From Paracoccus sp. (in: a-proteobacteria) (GTDB lineage Bacteria; Pseudomonadota; Alphaproteobacteria; Rhodobacterales; Rhodobacteraceae), in assembly GCA_030538425.1 (NCBI GenBank), contig JAUNTZ010000005.1, positions 1 to 64,000 of the forward strand: a stretch of DNA of 64,000 nucleotides, in the 5' to 3' direction. Under the pieces are notes generated by a model. That model was not told the origin of the DNA. It worked only from the letters and a program-made list of their open reading frames with translations, and searched no databases. Positions 1 through 9,220 of the stretch are shown in pieces (positions within the stretch are counted from its first letter, which is position 1; every line of letters starts with the position of its first letter). Position numbers and translations under genes: made by a program.

Positions 1-608
1 ATGCCAGCCGCCGCGTGCGCAGCGTGGCCAAGCCCGTGGTTGAGGTGCTGGCCGGTATTCCGACCATCGTTTACGGCCTTTTCGCGATGATGACCGTGGG
101 TCCGCTGCTGCGCGACTGGATTGCGCAGCCTGCGGGGCTTGGCAGTTCCGGCGCCTCGGTTATGACGGCCGGTCTGGTCATGGGCATCATGCTGATCCCG
201 TTCGTGTCGTCGCTCTCCGATGACATCATCAACGCCGTGCCGCAGTCGATGCGCGACGGCAGCCTTGGCCTTGGCTCGACCCATTCGGAAACCGTGCGCA
301 AGGTGGTGATCCCCGCCGCGCTTCCGGGGATTATCGGGGCGATTCTGCTGGCGGCCTCGCGGGCCATCGGTGAGACGATGATCGTGGTTCTGGGCGCAGG
401 GGCGATGGCCACCATCAGCCCCAACCCGTTCGAGGCCATGACTACCATCACCGTGAAAATCGTGGGTCAGCTCAAGGGCGACAGCGACTTTACCGCGCCC
501 GAAATGCTGGTCGTGTTCGCGCTGGGCCTCAGCCTGTTCGTGATCACGCTGTGCCTGAACGTCCTGGCGCTTTACATCGTGCGCAAATATCGGGAGCAAT
601 ACGAATGA
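1..608 (+). CDS. pstC: Phosphate ABC transporter permease PstC (C-terminal part, cut by window edge)
   Basis: This is the membrane permease of the high-affinity phosphate importer, which pairs with PstA. The reading frame is open from the first bases, so the true start lies upstream and only about 200 C-terminal residues are seen. They contain several hydrophobic segments and the inner-membrane permease coupling loop (SLGLGSTHSETVRKVVIP), followed by an AIGETM stretch, both typical of PstC/PstA. The stop overlaps the start of pstA in an ATGA junction, which implies translational coupling. Order and strand match the usual pstC-pstA-pstB-phoU-phoB operon. A Pho box, if present, would be upstream of the window. 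Confidence 0.93.
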   Translation, partial: ASRRVRSVAKPVVEVLAGIPTIVYGLFAMMTVGPLLRDWIAQPAGLGSSGASVMTAGLVMGIMLIPFVSSLSDDIINAVPQSMRDGSLGLGSTHSETVRKVVIPAALPGIIGAILLAASRAIGETMIVVLGAGAMATISPNPFEAMTTITVKIVGQLKGDSDFTAPEMLVVFALGLSLFVITLCLNVLALYIVRKYREQYE

Positions 609-1975
609 CCGACGCAACCCACGAAAACGCGGGCAGCCCGGCGCGCCCGACGACCGGGGCGCGAAAGTCCCTGCTGACGCTGGACGCGCGGACCAAGCGC
701 CGCAATGCCGCCGAGGCGCGGTTCAAGGCCTACGGCATCACCGCCATCGCCATTGCCGCGCTGGCCCTTGTCGTGCTGGTCTTTACCGTTGTGCGCGACG
801 GCCTGCCCGCCTTCACGCAAACCTATGTCTCGATGCCGGTTTATATCGATCCGGCAGTGGTTGACCCCGAAGGCAATCGCGACCCGGCTGAGATGCGCCG
901 CACCATCACGACGCAATATGCGCCCCTGCTGGTCGGTGCGGTCAATAACTGGATCGAGCAAAGCGGCACGCAGATCGAGGGTCTGTCCGACCGTGACGTC
1001 GCCTCGATCTTTTCGTCGCGCGCCAATCTTGATCTGCGCAACCGCGTGCTGAACGACCCTGAAATCGTTGGCCAGACGGTTGAGATCAACGCCCTTGCCA
1101 ACTCTCGTATCGACGGGATGCTCAAGGGCCGCATCACTCAGGACATCGCCGCCATCGACCAACGCACATCCCCCGCGCAATATCAGCTGGCCATGGCGAT
1201 GCATGAGGCCGGCGTGCTGGAGCGTCCGTTCAACTGGGCCTTCATCACCTCGGGCGATGCGCCGGACAATATGCCCGAATCGGCGGGTCTGGGCGTGGCG
1301 CTGCTGGGCTCGCTTTACATGATGCTGATCGTGCTATGCCTTGCGCTGCCCATCGGCGTGGCCGCCTCGATCTATCTTGAGGAATTCGCGCCCAAGAACC
1401 GCTTCACCGACATTATCGAGGTGAATATCTCGAATCTGGCCGCGGTGCCGTCCATCGTGTTCGGTATTCTGGGCCTTGCCGCCTTTATCCAGTTCGCGGG
1501 CATGCCGCGTTCGGCGCCCATCGTGGGCGGTCTGGTGCTGACGCTGATGACCCTGCCCACGATCATCATCTCGACCCGAGCCGCGCTGAAATCGGTGCCG
1601 CCGTCGATCCGTGATGCGGCGCTTGGTGTGGGGGCCAGCCGGATGCAGACCGTGTTCCACCATGTGCTGCCGCTGGCCATGCCGGGCATCCTGACCGGCA
1701 CCATTATCGGGCTGGCGCAGGCTTTGGGTGAAACCGCGCCGCTGCTGCTGATCGGCATGGTGGCCTTTGTCCAGACCCACCCTTCGGCCCCATGGGCGGG
1801 CGGTTTGGGTGAGCCCGCCTCGGCCCTGCCGGTGCAGGTCTATAACTGGACTCAGCGGTCTGACCCTGCTTTCTTTGAACGTGCCTCGGGGGCGATCATC
1901 GTGCTGCTGATCTTCCTTCTGTGCATGAACCTTCTTGCTATATATCTGCGTCGCAAGTTCGAGCGCCGTTGGTAA
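605..1975 (+). CDS. pstA: Phosphate ABC transporter permease PstA
   Basis: This is the second permease of the PstSCAB phosphate importer in the inner membrane (456 aa). The start at 605 overlaps the pstC stop by four bases. A cytoplasmic N-terminus of about 55 residues is followed by one membrane helix. Next comes a polar region of roughly 150 residues before the conserved permease core (residues about 230-456), which holds the coupling loop ALGVGASRMQTVFHHVLP and an ALGETAPLL motif. The polar region is the DUF3333-type insertion often found in alphaproteobacterial PstA and explains why the protein is longer than enteric PstA (about 290 aa). Confidence 0.95.
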   Translation: MTDATHENAGSPARPTTGARKSLLTLDARTKRRNAAEARFKAYGITAIAIAALALVVLVFTVVRDGLPAFTQTYVSMPVYIDPAVVDPEGNRDPAEMRRTITTQYAPLLVGAVNNWIEQSGTQIEGLSDRDVASIFSSRANLDLRNRVLNDPEIVGQTVEINALANSRIDGMLKGRITQDIAAIDQRTSPAQYQLAMAMHEAGVLERPFNWAFITSGDAPDNMPESAGLGVALLGSLYMMLIVLCLALPIGVAASIYLEEFAPKNRFTDIIEVNISNLAAVPSIVFGILGLAAFIQFAGMPRSAPIVGGLVLTLMTLPTIIISTRAALKSVPPSIRDAALGVGASRMQTVFHHVLPLAMPGILTGTIIGLAQALGETAPLLLIGMVAFVQTHPSAPWAGGLGEPASALPVQVYNWTQRSDPAFFERASGAIIVLLIFLLCMNLLAIYLRRKFERRW

Positions 1976-2002
1976 TGCGCGAACAACCAGAGGCTTGAAC
2001 AA

Positions 2003-2803
2003 ATGAACGACATGAGTCTGGCGGAGCGTCAAATGACCACTCAACACGAAATCAAGGTGAAGGCCCGCAACGTGCAGGTCTATTATGGCGACAAGCACGC
2101 GATCAAGGATGTCGATGTCGATATCGAGAACAAGACCGTCACCGCCTTCATCGGCCCCTCGGGCTGCGGCAAATCGACCTTTCTGCGCTGTATCAACCGG
2201 ATGAACGACACGATCAGCGTGGCCCGGGTCGAGGGCCAGATCCTGCTGGACGGTGAGGATATCTATGACAAGCGCGTCGATCCGGTGCAGCTGCGCGCCC
2301 GTGTCGGCATGGTGTTCCAGAAACCGAACCCGTTCCCCAAGTCGATCTATGACAATGTGGCTTATGGCCCGCGCATTCACGGCATGGCCCGCAATCGCGC
2401 CGAAACCGATGAGATCGTCGAAAAGGCCCTGCGCGGCGCGGCTTTGTGGAATGAGGTCAAGGACCGTCTGGGTGAGCCTGGCACCGGCCTCTCGGGCGGC
2501 CAGCAACAGCGCCTGTGCATCGCCCGCGCTGTGGCGACTGAACCCGAAGTGCTGCTGATGGATGAGCCCTGTTCAGCGCTGGACCCCATCGCCACCTCGC
2601 AGGTCGAAGAGCTGATCGACCGGCTGCGGCAGACCTATTCGGTGGTGATCGTGACCCACTCGATGCAGCAGGCCGCGCGGGTCAGCCAGAAAACCGCCTT
2701 CTTCCACCTGGGCAACCTTGTCGAGTTCGGCGACACTGACCAGATCTTTACCAACCCGCAGGACCCGCGGACGGAAAGCTATATTTCAGGCAAGATCGGC
2801 TGA
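2003..2803 (+). CDS. pstB: Phosphate ABC transporter ATP-binding protein PstB
   Basis: This ATPase subunit drives phosphate import through PstC/PstA (266 aa). It has a Walker A motif (GPSGCGKST), Q-loop ([15 protein letters not shown], typical of PstB), ABC signature (LSGGQQQR), Walker B ([13 protein letters not shown]) and H-loop (VTHSM). The length matches the family. It lies 27 bp after pstA and 14 bp before phoU. Two in-frame ATGs (2003 and 2012) could both serve as start; I kept the longer one. Confidence 0.97.
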   Translation: MNDMSLAERQMTTQHEIKVKARNVQVYYGDKHAIKDVDVDIENKTVTAFIGPSGCGKSTFLRCINRMNDTISVARVEGQILLDGEDIYDKRVDPVQLRARVGMVFQKPNPFPKSIYDNVAYGPRIHGMARNRAETDEIVEKALRGAALWNEVKDRLGEPGTGLSGGQQQRLCIARAVATEPEVLLMDEPCSALDPIATSQVEELIDRLRQTYSVVIVTHSMQQAARVSQKTAFFHLGNLVEFGDTDQIFTNPQDPRTESYISGKIG

Positions 2804-2817
2804 GAAAGGACATTTCC

Positions 2818-3543
2818 ATGCCCCATACCGAAAAGCATATTTCCTCTGCATTCGACCGCGACCTTGAGACCGTTCAGGGCCTTGTCATCAAGATGGGCGG
2901 CATGGTGGAGACCGCGATCAACGACGCCGCCACCGCGCTGGAAACCCGTGATGAGGAACTGGCCGAGGATGTGCGCCGCCGCGACAAGGCCATTGATGAG
3001 CTGGAACTCCAGATCAACGAAGAGGCCGCCCGCGTCATCGCGCTGCGGGCGCCGAACTCGACCGACCTGCGGGTCGTCCTTACCGTGATGAAAATCGCCG
3101 CCAGTCTGGAACGGGTGGGCGATTATGCCAAGAACATGGCCAAGCGCAGCCACGTTCTGGCGCATCTTCCGGCGATCAACGGATCGGGCATCGCGCTGCG
3201 CCGCATGTCCTCAACGGTTGAGCGGATGATGAAGGACGCGCTGGACAGCTATATTCAGCGTGACGCCAAGCTGGCCGCCGATGTCCGCCACCGCGACCTT
3301 GAGGTGGATCAGATGTATAACGCGCTGTTCCGCGAGTTCCTGACCTATATGATGGAGGACCCGCGCAACATCACCGCCTGTATGCACCTGCATTTCATCG
3401 CCAAGAATATCGAACGCATGGGCGATCATGCGACCTCGATTGCCGAACAGGTGATCTATCTGGCGACCGGCGAAATGCCTGACGATCCGCGCCCCAAAAG
3501 CGACAGCGTCAGCCGCGCCGAGCTGAACGAAGGCGAGGATTGA
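2818..3543 (+). CDS. phoU: Phosphate transport regulator PhoU
   Basis: PhoU is a cytoplasmic metal-binding helical-bundle protein that links the Pst transporter to the PhoR/PhoB two-component system (241 aa). Two PhoU repeats are visible, each with the E-x-x-x-D-pattern helices (KMGGMVETAINDAATAL early, a paralogous DLEVDQMYNALFREF in the second half). The phrase NIERMGDHATSIAE near the C-terminus is characteristic. An AGAAAGGA-type ribosome site lies just ahead of the ATG. It sits between pstB and phoB, as expected for a Pho operon. Confidence 0.96.
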   Translation: MPHTEKHISSAFDRDLETVQGLVIKMGGMVETAINDAATALETRDEELAEDVRRRDKAIDELELQINEEAARVIALRAPNSTDLRVVLTVMKIAASLERVGDYAKNMAKRSHVLAHLPAINGSGIALRRMSSTVERMMKDALDSYIQRDAKLAADVRHRDLEVDQMYNALFREFLTYMMEDPRNITACMHLHFIAKNIERMGDHATSIAEQVIYLATGEMPDDPRPKSDSVSRAELNEGED

Positions 3544-3546
3544 TCC

Positions 3547-4239
3547 ATGGCGGCCCGGCAGACCCCTTGTGTGCTGGTCGTCGAGGACGAAGGCGCGCAG
3601 CGCGCCGTTCTCAAATACAACCTGGAGGCCGAAGGGTTTGAGGTCGTCATGGCCGAGAACGGCGATGAGGCCCTGTTGCTGGTGCGTGAGGAACAGCCCG
3701 ATCTGATCGTGCTGGACTGGATGCTGCCCAATGTCTCGGGGATCGAGGTCTGCCGCCAGATCAAGGCCGACCCCGCCACCCGCAACATCCCCGTGGTGAT
3801 GCTGTCAGCGCGCGGCGATGAGGGCGACCGGGTGCGCGGGCTGGAAACCGGCGCGGATGACTATGTGGTCAAGCCCTATTCGGTGGTTGAGCTGATGGCG
3901 CGCCTGCGCACCCAACTGCGCCGCACCCGCCCCGCGACGATGGGCGAAAGGCTGAGCTTTGGCGACATCATCCTCGATTCGGGCGAACATCGCGTGTTCC
4001 GCGCGGGCCAGCCTTTGCACCTTGGCCCGACCGAGTTCCGCCTGCTCTCCACGCTGATGGAAAAGCCGGGCCGGGTCTGGACGCGCGAACAGCTGCTGGA
4101 CCGCGTCTGGGGCCGCGACATCTATGTCGACACCCGCACCATCGACGTGCATGTGGGCCGCTTGCGCAAGGCGCTGATGACCAATGGCGGCGACAACCCC
4201 GTGCGCACCGTGCGCGGAACGGGGTATGCATTGGGGTGA
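3547..4239 (+). CDS. phoB: Phosphate regulon response regulator PhoB
   Basis: PhoB is an OmpR/PhoB-type response regulator that activates the phosphate-starvation regulon (230 aa). The receiver domain covers residues 1-120, with acidic pocket residues near E13/D14, phospho-acceptor D57 (VLDWMLP) and conserved K109. The C-terminal winged helix (about 130-230) includes the recognition region RTIDVHVGRLRKAL and ends in the usual GTGYAL. The gene starts 3 bp after phoU and closes the operon just before a strong terminator. No phoR kinase gene follows, so it is probably elsewhere or upstream. Confidence 0.95.
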   Translation: MAARQTPCVLVVEDEGAQRAVLKYNLEAEGFEVVMAENGDEALLLVREEQPDLIVLDWMLPNVSGIEVCRQIKADPATRNIPVVMLSARGDEGDRVRGLETGADDYVVKPYSVVELMARLRTQLRRTRPATMGERLSFGDIILDSGEHRVFRAGQPLHLGPTEFRLLSTLMEKPGRVWTREQLLDRVWGRDIYVDTRTIDVHVGRLRKALMTNGGDNPVRTVRGTGYALG

Positions 4240-4260
4240 CCCTTGTCGGTATGGTAAAGG

Positions 4261-4290
4261 CGCCGCCCCTGTTTCGGGCGGCGTTTTTTT
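4261..4290 (+). terminator. Intrinsic terminator of the pst-pho operon
   Basis: A perfect 8-bp stem (CGCCGCCC at 4261-4268 and GGGCGGCG at 4276-4283) with a 7-nt loop is followed by seven T residues. It lies about 20 bp after the phoB stop. Confidence 0.92.
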
Positions 4291-4532
4291 ATGGTGGGCG
4301 TGGCGGATGCCTCCGGCGGGGATATTTGGGGACAAAAGACGGGGCTGCTTGGTTGGGCGGCTGTGGTGATGGCGACGTCGTCGTCGCGGTTGTTCCAGAT
4401 CTTTGGCGCTGACGGCTTTCATACCGGAGTTGGGGCGGACTGTGCGCAACTCTGGCTATGTGCTATGAGGGATTGCGCGGCACTTGGCGGGCCATTCCGC
4501 AGGCCCGGTCGCGCCAGAAGGAGGATTCTGTG

Positions 4533-4871
4533 ATGGACGACCCATGGCCGACCGAAAAGGCGTTCTGGCTCGACGGGGCCGGGTTTTATCGCGACAATCT
4601 TGCGCCTGATGCCGTGATGGTTTTCCCCGAGCCGGTCGGGATTCTGTCCGGCGAGGCGATCATCGCGGCGCTTGAGGGCGCGGCGCGGTGGGATGCGGTC
4701 GAGATCACGCAAAGGGGCGCCCTGCGTTCTGGCGAGACACTGATCCTGACCTATCATGCCACTGGGCAGCGCGGCGATGCGGCGCCTTACCGCGCGCTTT
4801 GCTCCAGCACCTACGGGCGCGTCGGGTCGCGCTGGCTGTTGTTGTGCCACCAACAGACGCCGGTGGGTTAG
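4533..4871 (+). CDS. Small NTF2-like/DUF4440-like protein of unknown function
   Basis: A 112-residue soluble protein with no signal peptide. The ATG at 4533 is chosen because a strong AAGGAGG ribosome site (4518-4524) precedes it at good spacing; a longer frame upstream lacks this. The pattern of an N-terminal helix with E-K-x-F-W, then a beta-rich region (TLILTYHATG, YRALCSSTYGRVGSRWLLLCHQQT) resembles the NTF2-like fold seen in DUF4440 and SnoaL-like proteins. No catalytic residues can be named. It stands alone between two terminated operons. Confidence 0.72.
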   Translation: MDDPWPTEKAFWLDGAGFYRDNLAPDAVMVFPEPVGILSGEAIIAALEGAARWDAVEITQRGALRSGETLILTYHATGQRGDAAPYRALCSSTYGRVGSRWLLLCHQQTPVG

Positions 4872-5401
4872 CGGTCTGGCGGCGGGGTGAAGCGGCGCTG
4901 GACTGGTCAGACCGTGATGCGGAATCATCACCTATAGAGTGGACGGGATGGCTGGCGAGGCGGCGGCTTATCTGGCTTTTTCCGGCAGCGCAGGGGCGAG
5001 ACGGCGCGGTTGGCTATTGCCGTGCCACCGGGCGGCAGCGCGGGGTGAACTGGTCGCGCCTCTCCTAGGCATTCGGAAAAGGCTCACACTGACTTGATCG
5101 GGTTGAATGCTAGGGCCAGCCCAGGCAGAGGCTCCGATACTCACCAAGATTGAAGCTGATGGCGCGAAAGCTTGGCTGCTCAACCACGGGAGAAGGGTTG
5201 AGGGCATAGTGATTTGAGCTTCCGGGCGGAGTCTGTTGCCGCTACGATAACGCCGCGGGGCGAGATTTGCCGGAGGGTGCTTGGCAAGCTGGATGACAAG
5301 CTGTGCTGGCTTGACCGAGAAGTGCAGCGGTGGAATTGAGCCGTGAGCTTACCCAGCCTCAACCTGATCCTGTCCGTCTGACAGCCGCGCATCGCTCAAA
5401 A
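4872..5401. other. Intergenic stretch without a recognisable gene
   Basis: About 530 bp. Open frames here are short, lack ribosome sites and show no family motif. A plus-strand frame around 5230-5338 has a protein-like look (ends near 5338) but I could not assign it. It may be a relic. Confidence 0.4.
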
Positions 5402-5427
5402 GAAAACGCGCCCGAAAGGGCGCGTTT
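5402..5427 (-). terminator. Intrinsic terminator of the petABC operon
   Basis: A perfect 10-bp inverted repeat (5404-5413 and 5418-5427) flanks a 4-nt loop that reads GAAA on the plus strand. On the minus strand it ends in a T-rich run (TTTTCTTTT) just beyond the petC stop. Confidence 0.9.
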
Positions 5428-5448
5428 CGGCTTCATATGGGCGGCACC

Positions 5449-6690
5449 TTAGTGCTTTTTGCCCTTGATCGGCGCCCAGAGGCGTTTGTTGGTCAGATAG
5501 AGCAGAACCGTCAGCACGATCAGGAACAGCACCGAGACAAGGCCGATCTGCTTGCGCTCCATCATGCGGGGCTCGGCGGCCCACATCAGGAAGGCGGACA
5601 CGTCCATCGCCATCTGGTCGATGGTCGCGGGCGTGCCGTCGGCATATTCGACCGAGCCCTCAAACAGCGGCGGCGCCATCGCGATCAGGCCGCCCGAGAA
5701 GGCGTTGTTGTGATAGAACAGGGTGCCTGCCTGTTCACTGGTTTCGCCGTCATAGCCGGTCAGGATGGCGTGGATATATTCCGCGCCGCCAATGCCCCGG
5801 AACAGCTGCGCCAGACCCGTGCCATAGGGGCCGTGGAAGCCCGCGCGGCCCTTGGCCATCAGCGACAGATCCGGGCCCATGCCCTCGGCCAGCTGGGCTG
5901 GGAAATGGTCGGTGGGCTCCGCCGGACGCTCCATCCCGTCATCGCCCATCACGAAAAACCGGGTCGCATATTCGCGGACCTGATCTTCGGGAAGGCCGGG
6001 GCCGTTCTTGTCGGACAGGGTGCGGATCGGCACATAGCGCAGCCCGTGGCAGCCCGCGCAAACCTCTGTGTAAACCTGAAGCCCGCGCTGAAGCTGGAAC
6101 TGGTCATAGCGCCCGAACGGACCTTCAAAGCTGAAGGCCACGTCCTCGATATGGCCGTAGCCATGCGAGGCCGCAGCCGGTTCCTCAGCCGCCGCGAGAT
6201 CGGCGGCGCCTGCATCCGCGACCGCCTGATCGGCGGCAACCTCATCCGGCGTTGCCTCGTCAGCGGCTTCGGCAGGTGCATCCGCGACCGCTTCTTCCTC
6301 GGCCGCGGCTTCTTCAAGCTCAGCCTCGTTGGCGGCGGTTTCTTCGACCGCAGGCGTTTGCGTCGGAACAGCGGCCTCAGTCGCGGGGGCATCTGCCGCA
6401 GGCGTTTCAGCCGACGGTGCCTCTGCCTCAGCCGGGGTTTCAGCCTCTGCCTCTGCCGCCGGAGCGGCCTCGGCGGCGGGTGCCTCTGCCGCAGGTGCCT
6501 CGGTGGTGGCCGGCGGCGTGATCGGCACCGTGATGGTGGTCTCACCGCCCGCCGGGGCCTGCGGCGCCACGTCGATGGTGACCGGCGCCTCGGTCGCGGG
6601 GGCCTCAGTGGTGGCGGTCTGCGCCCAGGCACCCGCTGCCGAGATCGACAGCGCAGCGACTGCCGTGAGGGTCTTGATTCTCATGGTCAT
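5449..6690 (-). CDS. petC: Cytochrome c1 of the bc1 complex, with long acidic N-terminal insertion
   Basis: Cytochrome c1 passes electrons from the Rieske protein to cytochrome c (about 413 aa). The start at 6690 follows a GGAGAG site; an upstream in-frame ATG is less likely. A signal peptide (residues 1-24, ending AWA-Q) exports the haem domain. Residues about 25-175 are almost only Ala, Glu, Pro, Thr and Asp. After this come the haem motif CAGCH (211-215) and a likely Met ligand in [11 protein letters not shown]-terminal membrane anchor with a basic tail KGKKH follows. The acidic insertion is a known hallmark of Paracoccus cytochrome c1. The gene follows petB by 13 bp. Confidence 0.96.
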   Translation of the reverse strand: MTMRIKTLTAVAALSISAAGAWAQTATTEAPATEAPVTIDVAPQAPAGGETTITVPITPPATTEAPAAEAPAAEAAPAAEAEAETPAEAEAPSAETPAADAPATEAAVPTQTPAVEETAANEAELEEAAAEEEAVADAPAEAADEATPDEVAADQAVADAGAADLAAAEEPAAASHGYGHIEDVAFSFEGPFGRYDQFQLQRGLQVYTEVCAGCHGLRYVPIRTLSDKNGPGLPEDQVREYATRFFVMGDDGMERPAEPTDHFPAQLAEGMGPDLSLMAKGRAGFHGPYGTGLAQLFRGIGGAEYIHAILTGYDGETSEQAGTLFYHNNAFSGGLIAMAPPLFEGSVEYADGTPATIDQMAMDVSAFLMWAAEPRMMERKQIGLVSVLFLIVLTVLLYLTNKRLWAPIKGKKH

Positions 6691-6703
6691 GCCTTGCTCT
6701 CCG

Positions 6704-8026
6704 TTATTCGGCAGGTTGGTGTTTGGCGACATAGTGATCGTTGAAATCTTCCTCGATCGTCGCGGGCATCGGTTCGGGCTTCTCGATCACGCCAAGCAGC
6801 GGCAGGATGATCAGGAAATAGGCGAACCAGTAGGCCGCGCCAGCAAGGGCGATATAGGGGTAAATCCCCTCGGCGGGCATGGCGCCAACCCAGGTCAGGA
6901 TGATGAAATCGACCACCAGCAGCCAGAACCACCACTTGAATTGCGGGCGATAGCGGCCCGAGCGGACCCGCGAGGTATCGAGCCAAGGCGCAAGCGCCAT
7001 CACGATGATCGCGCCGAACATCGCGACCACCCCGAAGAAGGCCGCGTCAACGATGCCGAAGGTCACAAAGTTCACCAGCTTCACCAGCCAGACGCCCGAA
7101 TCGAAGGCGCGCAGGATCGCGTAGAAGGGCAGGAAATACCATTCCGGCACGATATGGGCGGGGGTCACCAGCGGGTCGGCCTCAATATAGTTGTCGGGGT
7201 GGCCCAGATAGTTCGGCATGAAGCCCACGACCGCAAAGAAGATCACCAGAATCAGCGCCAGAGCGAACAGATCCTTGATCACGAAATAGGGCCAGAACGG
7301 CAGCGTGTCGCGCTTGGCCTCTTCTTTCGAGCTGCGGCGGACCTCAACCCCGGTCGGGTTGTTGTTGCCGGTGTGGTGGAAGGCCCAGATATGGACGATG
7401 ACCAGCGCGGCAATCACGAAGGGCAGCAGGAAATGCAGCGAGAAGAAGCGGTTAAGCGTCGGGTTGCCGACCGCCGGGCCGCCCAGCAGCCAGGTCTGGA
7501 TCGAGTCGCCGATGCCCGGAATCGCGCCGAACAGGCCGGTGATCACGGTCGCGCCCCAGAAGGACATCTGCCCCCAGGGCAGCACATAGCCCATGAACGC
7601 GGTCGCCATCATCAGGATATAGATCAGCATCCCGATGATCCAGGTCACCTCACGCGGCGCCTTGTAGGAGCCGTAGTAAAGGCCGCGGAACATATGGATA
7701 TAGACCGCAAAGAAGAACAGCGAGGCGCCGTTCATGTGGATATAGCGCAGCATATGCCCGCCATTCACGTTGCGCATGATATGCTCAACCGAGGCGAAGG
7801 CCATGTCGGCATGGGGCGTATAGTGCATGGCCAGCACGACGCCGGTGACGATCTGCAAGACAAGGCAGAAGGCCAGAACGATGCCCCAGATCCACCACCA
7901 GTTGAGGTTGCGCGGGGTGGGGATCATCAGCGTGTCATAAATCAGCCCGACAATCGGCAAGCGGCGGTGAAGCCACCGCTCGGCGCCGGTTTTCGGCTCG
8001 TAATGATCGTGTGGAATACCTGACAT
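6704..8026 (-). CDS. petB: Cytochrome b of the bc1 complex
   Basis: This is the membrane subunit that oxidises and reduces quinol and carries two b haems (440 aa, the expected length). The start at 8026 ([11 protein letters not shown]) is chosen because the upstream extension is low-complexity shadow sequence. Paired haem-ligand histidines lie in helices B and D, the Qo-site [13 protein letters not shown] (PEWY) motif is intact, and [14 protein letters not shown] is typical. It sits 11 bp after petA and 13 bp before petC. Confidence 0.97.
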   Translation of the reverse strand: MSGIPHDHYEPKTGAERWLHRRLPIVGLIYDTLMIPTPRNLNWWWIWGIVLAFCLVLQIVTGVVLAMHYTPHADMAFASVEHIMRNVNGGHMLRYIHMNGASLFFFAVYIHMFRGLYYGSYKAPREVTWIIGMLIYILMMATAFMGYVLPWGQMSFWGATVITGLFGAIPGIGDSIQTWLLGGPAVGNPTLNRFFSLHFLLPFVIAALVIVHIWAFHHTGNNNPTGVEVRRSSKEEAKRDTLPFWPYFVIKDLFALALILVIFFAVVGFMPNYLGHPDNYIEADPLVTPAHIVPEWYFLPFYAILRAFDSGVWLVKLVNFVTFGIVDAAFFGVVAMFGAIIVMALAPWLDTSRVRSGRYRPQFKWWFWLLVVDFIILTWVGAMPAEGIYPYIALAGAAYWFAYFLIILPLLGVIEKPEPMPATIEEDFNDHYVAKHQPAE

Positions 8027-8037
8027 ATGACGCCTCC

Positions 8038-8598
8038 TCAGCCCAGCTGGATGGTGTTGGCGTCGATGAAGGACGCAACCGGGATATGCATGTTCTGCGG
8101 CGCGGGGCCGCGACGGATACGGCCGGCGGTGTCGTAATGGCTGCCGTGGCAGGGGCAGAACCAGCCGCCGAAATCGCCCGCGCCATTGCCCAGCGGCACA
8201 CAGCCCAGATGGGTGCAGACGCCGATCTGGACCAGCCATTCGCCCTCTTCGTCAAGGGTGCGGTTCTGGTCGTCGGCATTGGTGCCGGGCTTGTTGGGGT
8301 TCTGCGAGCTGTTGTCGATGAAGCCCGCGCTGTCTTCGGCGCGGCCGCGCTCGATCTCGTCCTGGGTGCGGCGGCGCACAAAGACCGGCTTGCCAAGGAA
8401 CTGGACGGTGATCTGCGTCCCGGGTTGAACCGCGCTGACATCGACCATGATTGAGGCAAGGGCCTGCACATCGGCGGACGGGTTCATCTGATTGACCAAG
8501 GTCCAGCCGGCGGCACCGGCTGCAACCGCACCGGCACCGGCCGTAGCGTAATAGAGGAAGTCCCTCCGGGTGCCTGCGTGTTCTTCTGCGTGGGACAC
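8038..8598 (-). CDS. petA: Rieske iron-sulfur subunit of the bc1 complex
   Basis: This ubiquinol-cytochrome c reductase iron-sulfur protein has 186 aa. It begins at a GTG preceded by GGAG. The N-terminus holds a twin-arginine motif (RRDFLYYAT, from residue 11) and one hydrophobic helix that anchors it. The [2Fe-2S] site is complete: C128 and H130 in CTHLGC, C148 and H151 in CPCHGSH, with C133 and C150 for the disulfide. It is the first gene of the petABC operon, so the promoter should lie between 8599 and about 8770. Confidence 0.97.
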   Translation of the reverse strand: MSHAEEHAGTRRDFLYYATAGAGAVAAGAAGWTLVNQMNPSADVQALASIMVDVSAVQPGTQITVQFLGKPVFVRRRTQDEIERGRAEDSAGFIDNSSQNPNKPGTNADDQNRTLDEEGEWLVQIGVCTHLGCVPLGNGAGDFGGWFCPCHGSHYDTAGRIRRGPAPQNMHIPVASFIDANTIQLG

Positions 8599-8643
8599 GG
8601 CTTCATCTCCAGTTGTGGCCCAAGCGGGCCGCTATCTCTGAAC

Positions 8644-8662
8644 GGTTGCAGCGGATGCAACC
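8644..8662. promoter_or_regulatory. Perfect inverted repeat in the petA leader
   Basis: GGTTGCA and TGCAACC (7-bp arms, 5-bp spacer) centre about 55 bp upstream of the petA start. It could be an operator or an RNA hairpin in the 5' leader. No matching regulator is known from the sequence alone. Confidence 0.35.
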
Positions 8663-8776
8663 TTCGCCTCGCGGTTCTAGCGTTCAATTTTCCGCCAGTC
8701 CAGCGCGGTTCCACGTCAAGAGGTGGCCAAAACGCCGCATCTGTGGCGCAATTCCCCCATCATGGGCCAGAGGGCT

Positions 8777-8942
8777 TCACAACAGCCCCGAGGAACGAAA
8801 GCTCAGCTCACGATTCTTGCCGATGATCAGGTGGTCATGGAGGGTCAGGCCCATGATCTCGGCGCCCTGCCGGATCTGTTCGGTCATCGCGAGATCCGCC
8901 TGCGAGGGCGTGGGGTCGCCTGATGGGTGGTTGTGGACCAGA
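8777..8942 (-). pseudogene. radC: Stranded original 3' end of radC
   Basis: Read on the minus strand from 8941, this fragment encodes the JAMM motif (HNHPSGD), then the QAD, HDHLIIGK and SFRS blocks found at the end of RadC, and stops at 8777. It has no start or 5' part. The intact RadC at 21170-21949 has the matching blocks in the same order with a different sequence. Base composition is GC-rich like the host. I infer that it is the native 3' end cut off when the island inserted. Confidence 0.88.
8883..8942. repeat. Left attachment repeat of the radC island (attL)
   Basis: A 60-bp sequence repeated directly at 21276-21335 with 56 of 60 identical positions; the longest exact block is 15 bp (from the ATCCGCC step). 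Outside it the two copies diverge sharply. It overlaps the JAMM-motif codons of radC, consistent with site-specific integration into the gene. Confidence 0.8.
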
Positions 8943-9220
8943 CAGAAATTCAGGAAAATGGCTGTATTTCAACTTTCTAAGTTGCTCTGGAGGGATTTGC
9001 ACGGGGAGCAGTGACTGTATCCAAAAGTGATTCTTGAATGTCTCGCGAAGACCTGCCTAATCCCCCAAGGACATGGTCATGTCGTAATATGCACATTGCT
9101 GCGGTGCACATCCATCGCGGTTGTGGCCACAAATCTTACAGCCCGAGACCGGCGCAATATGATATTGTCGGCCGTCATTCCCGCCCGCTTGGCTATCGTG
9201 CCTCGACGTTGGAGGGTGCT
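8943..9220. other. Island left end without a recognisable gene
   Basis: About 280 bp between the left repeat and fic. Short open frames occur but none has a family motif or convincing ribosome site. Confidence 0.4.

Noticed and set aside
1334..2506. A 390-codon minus-strand open frame opposite pstA/pstB
   Set aside because: Shadow of pstA and pstB with His/Arg/Gln-rich composition.
6329..8023. A 564-codon plus-strand open frame opposite petC/petB
   Set aside because: Opposite strand of verified cytochrome genes; its long start is the reverse of the Ala/Glu insertion.
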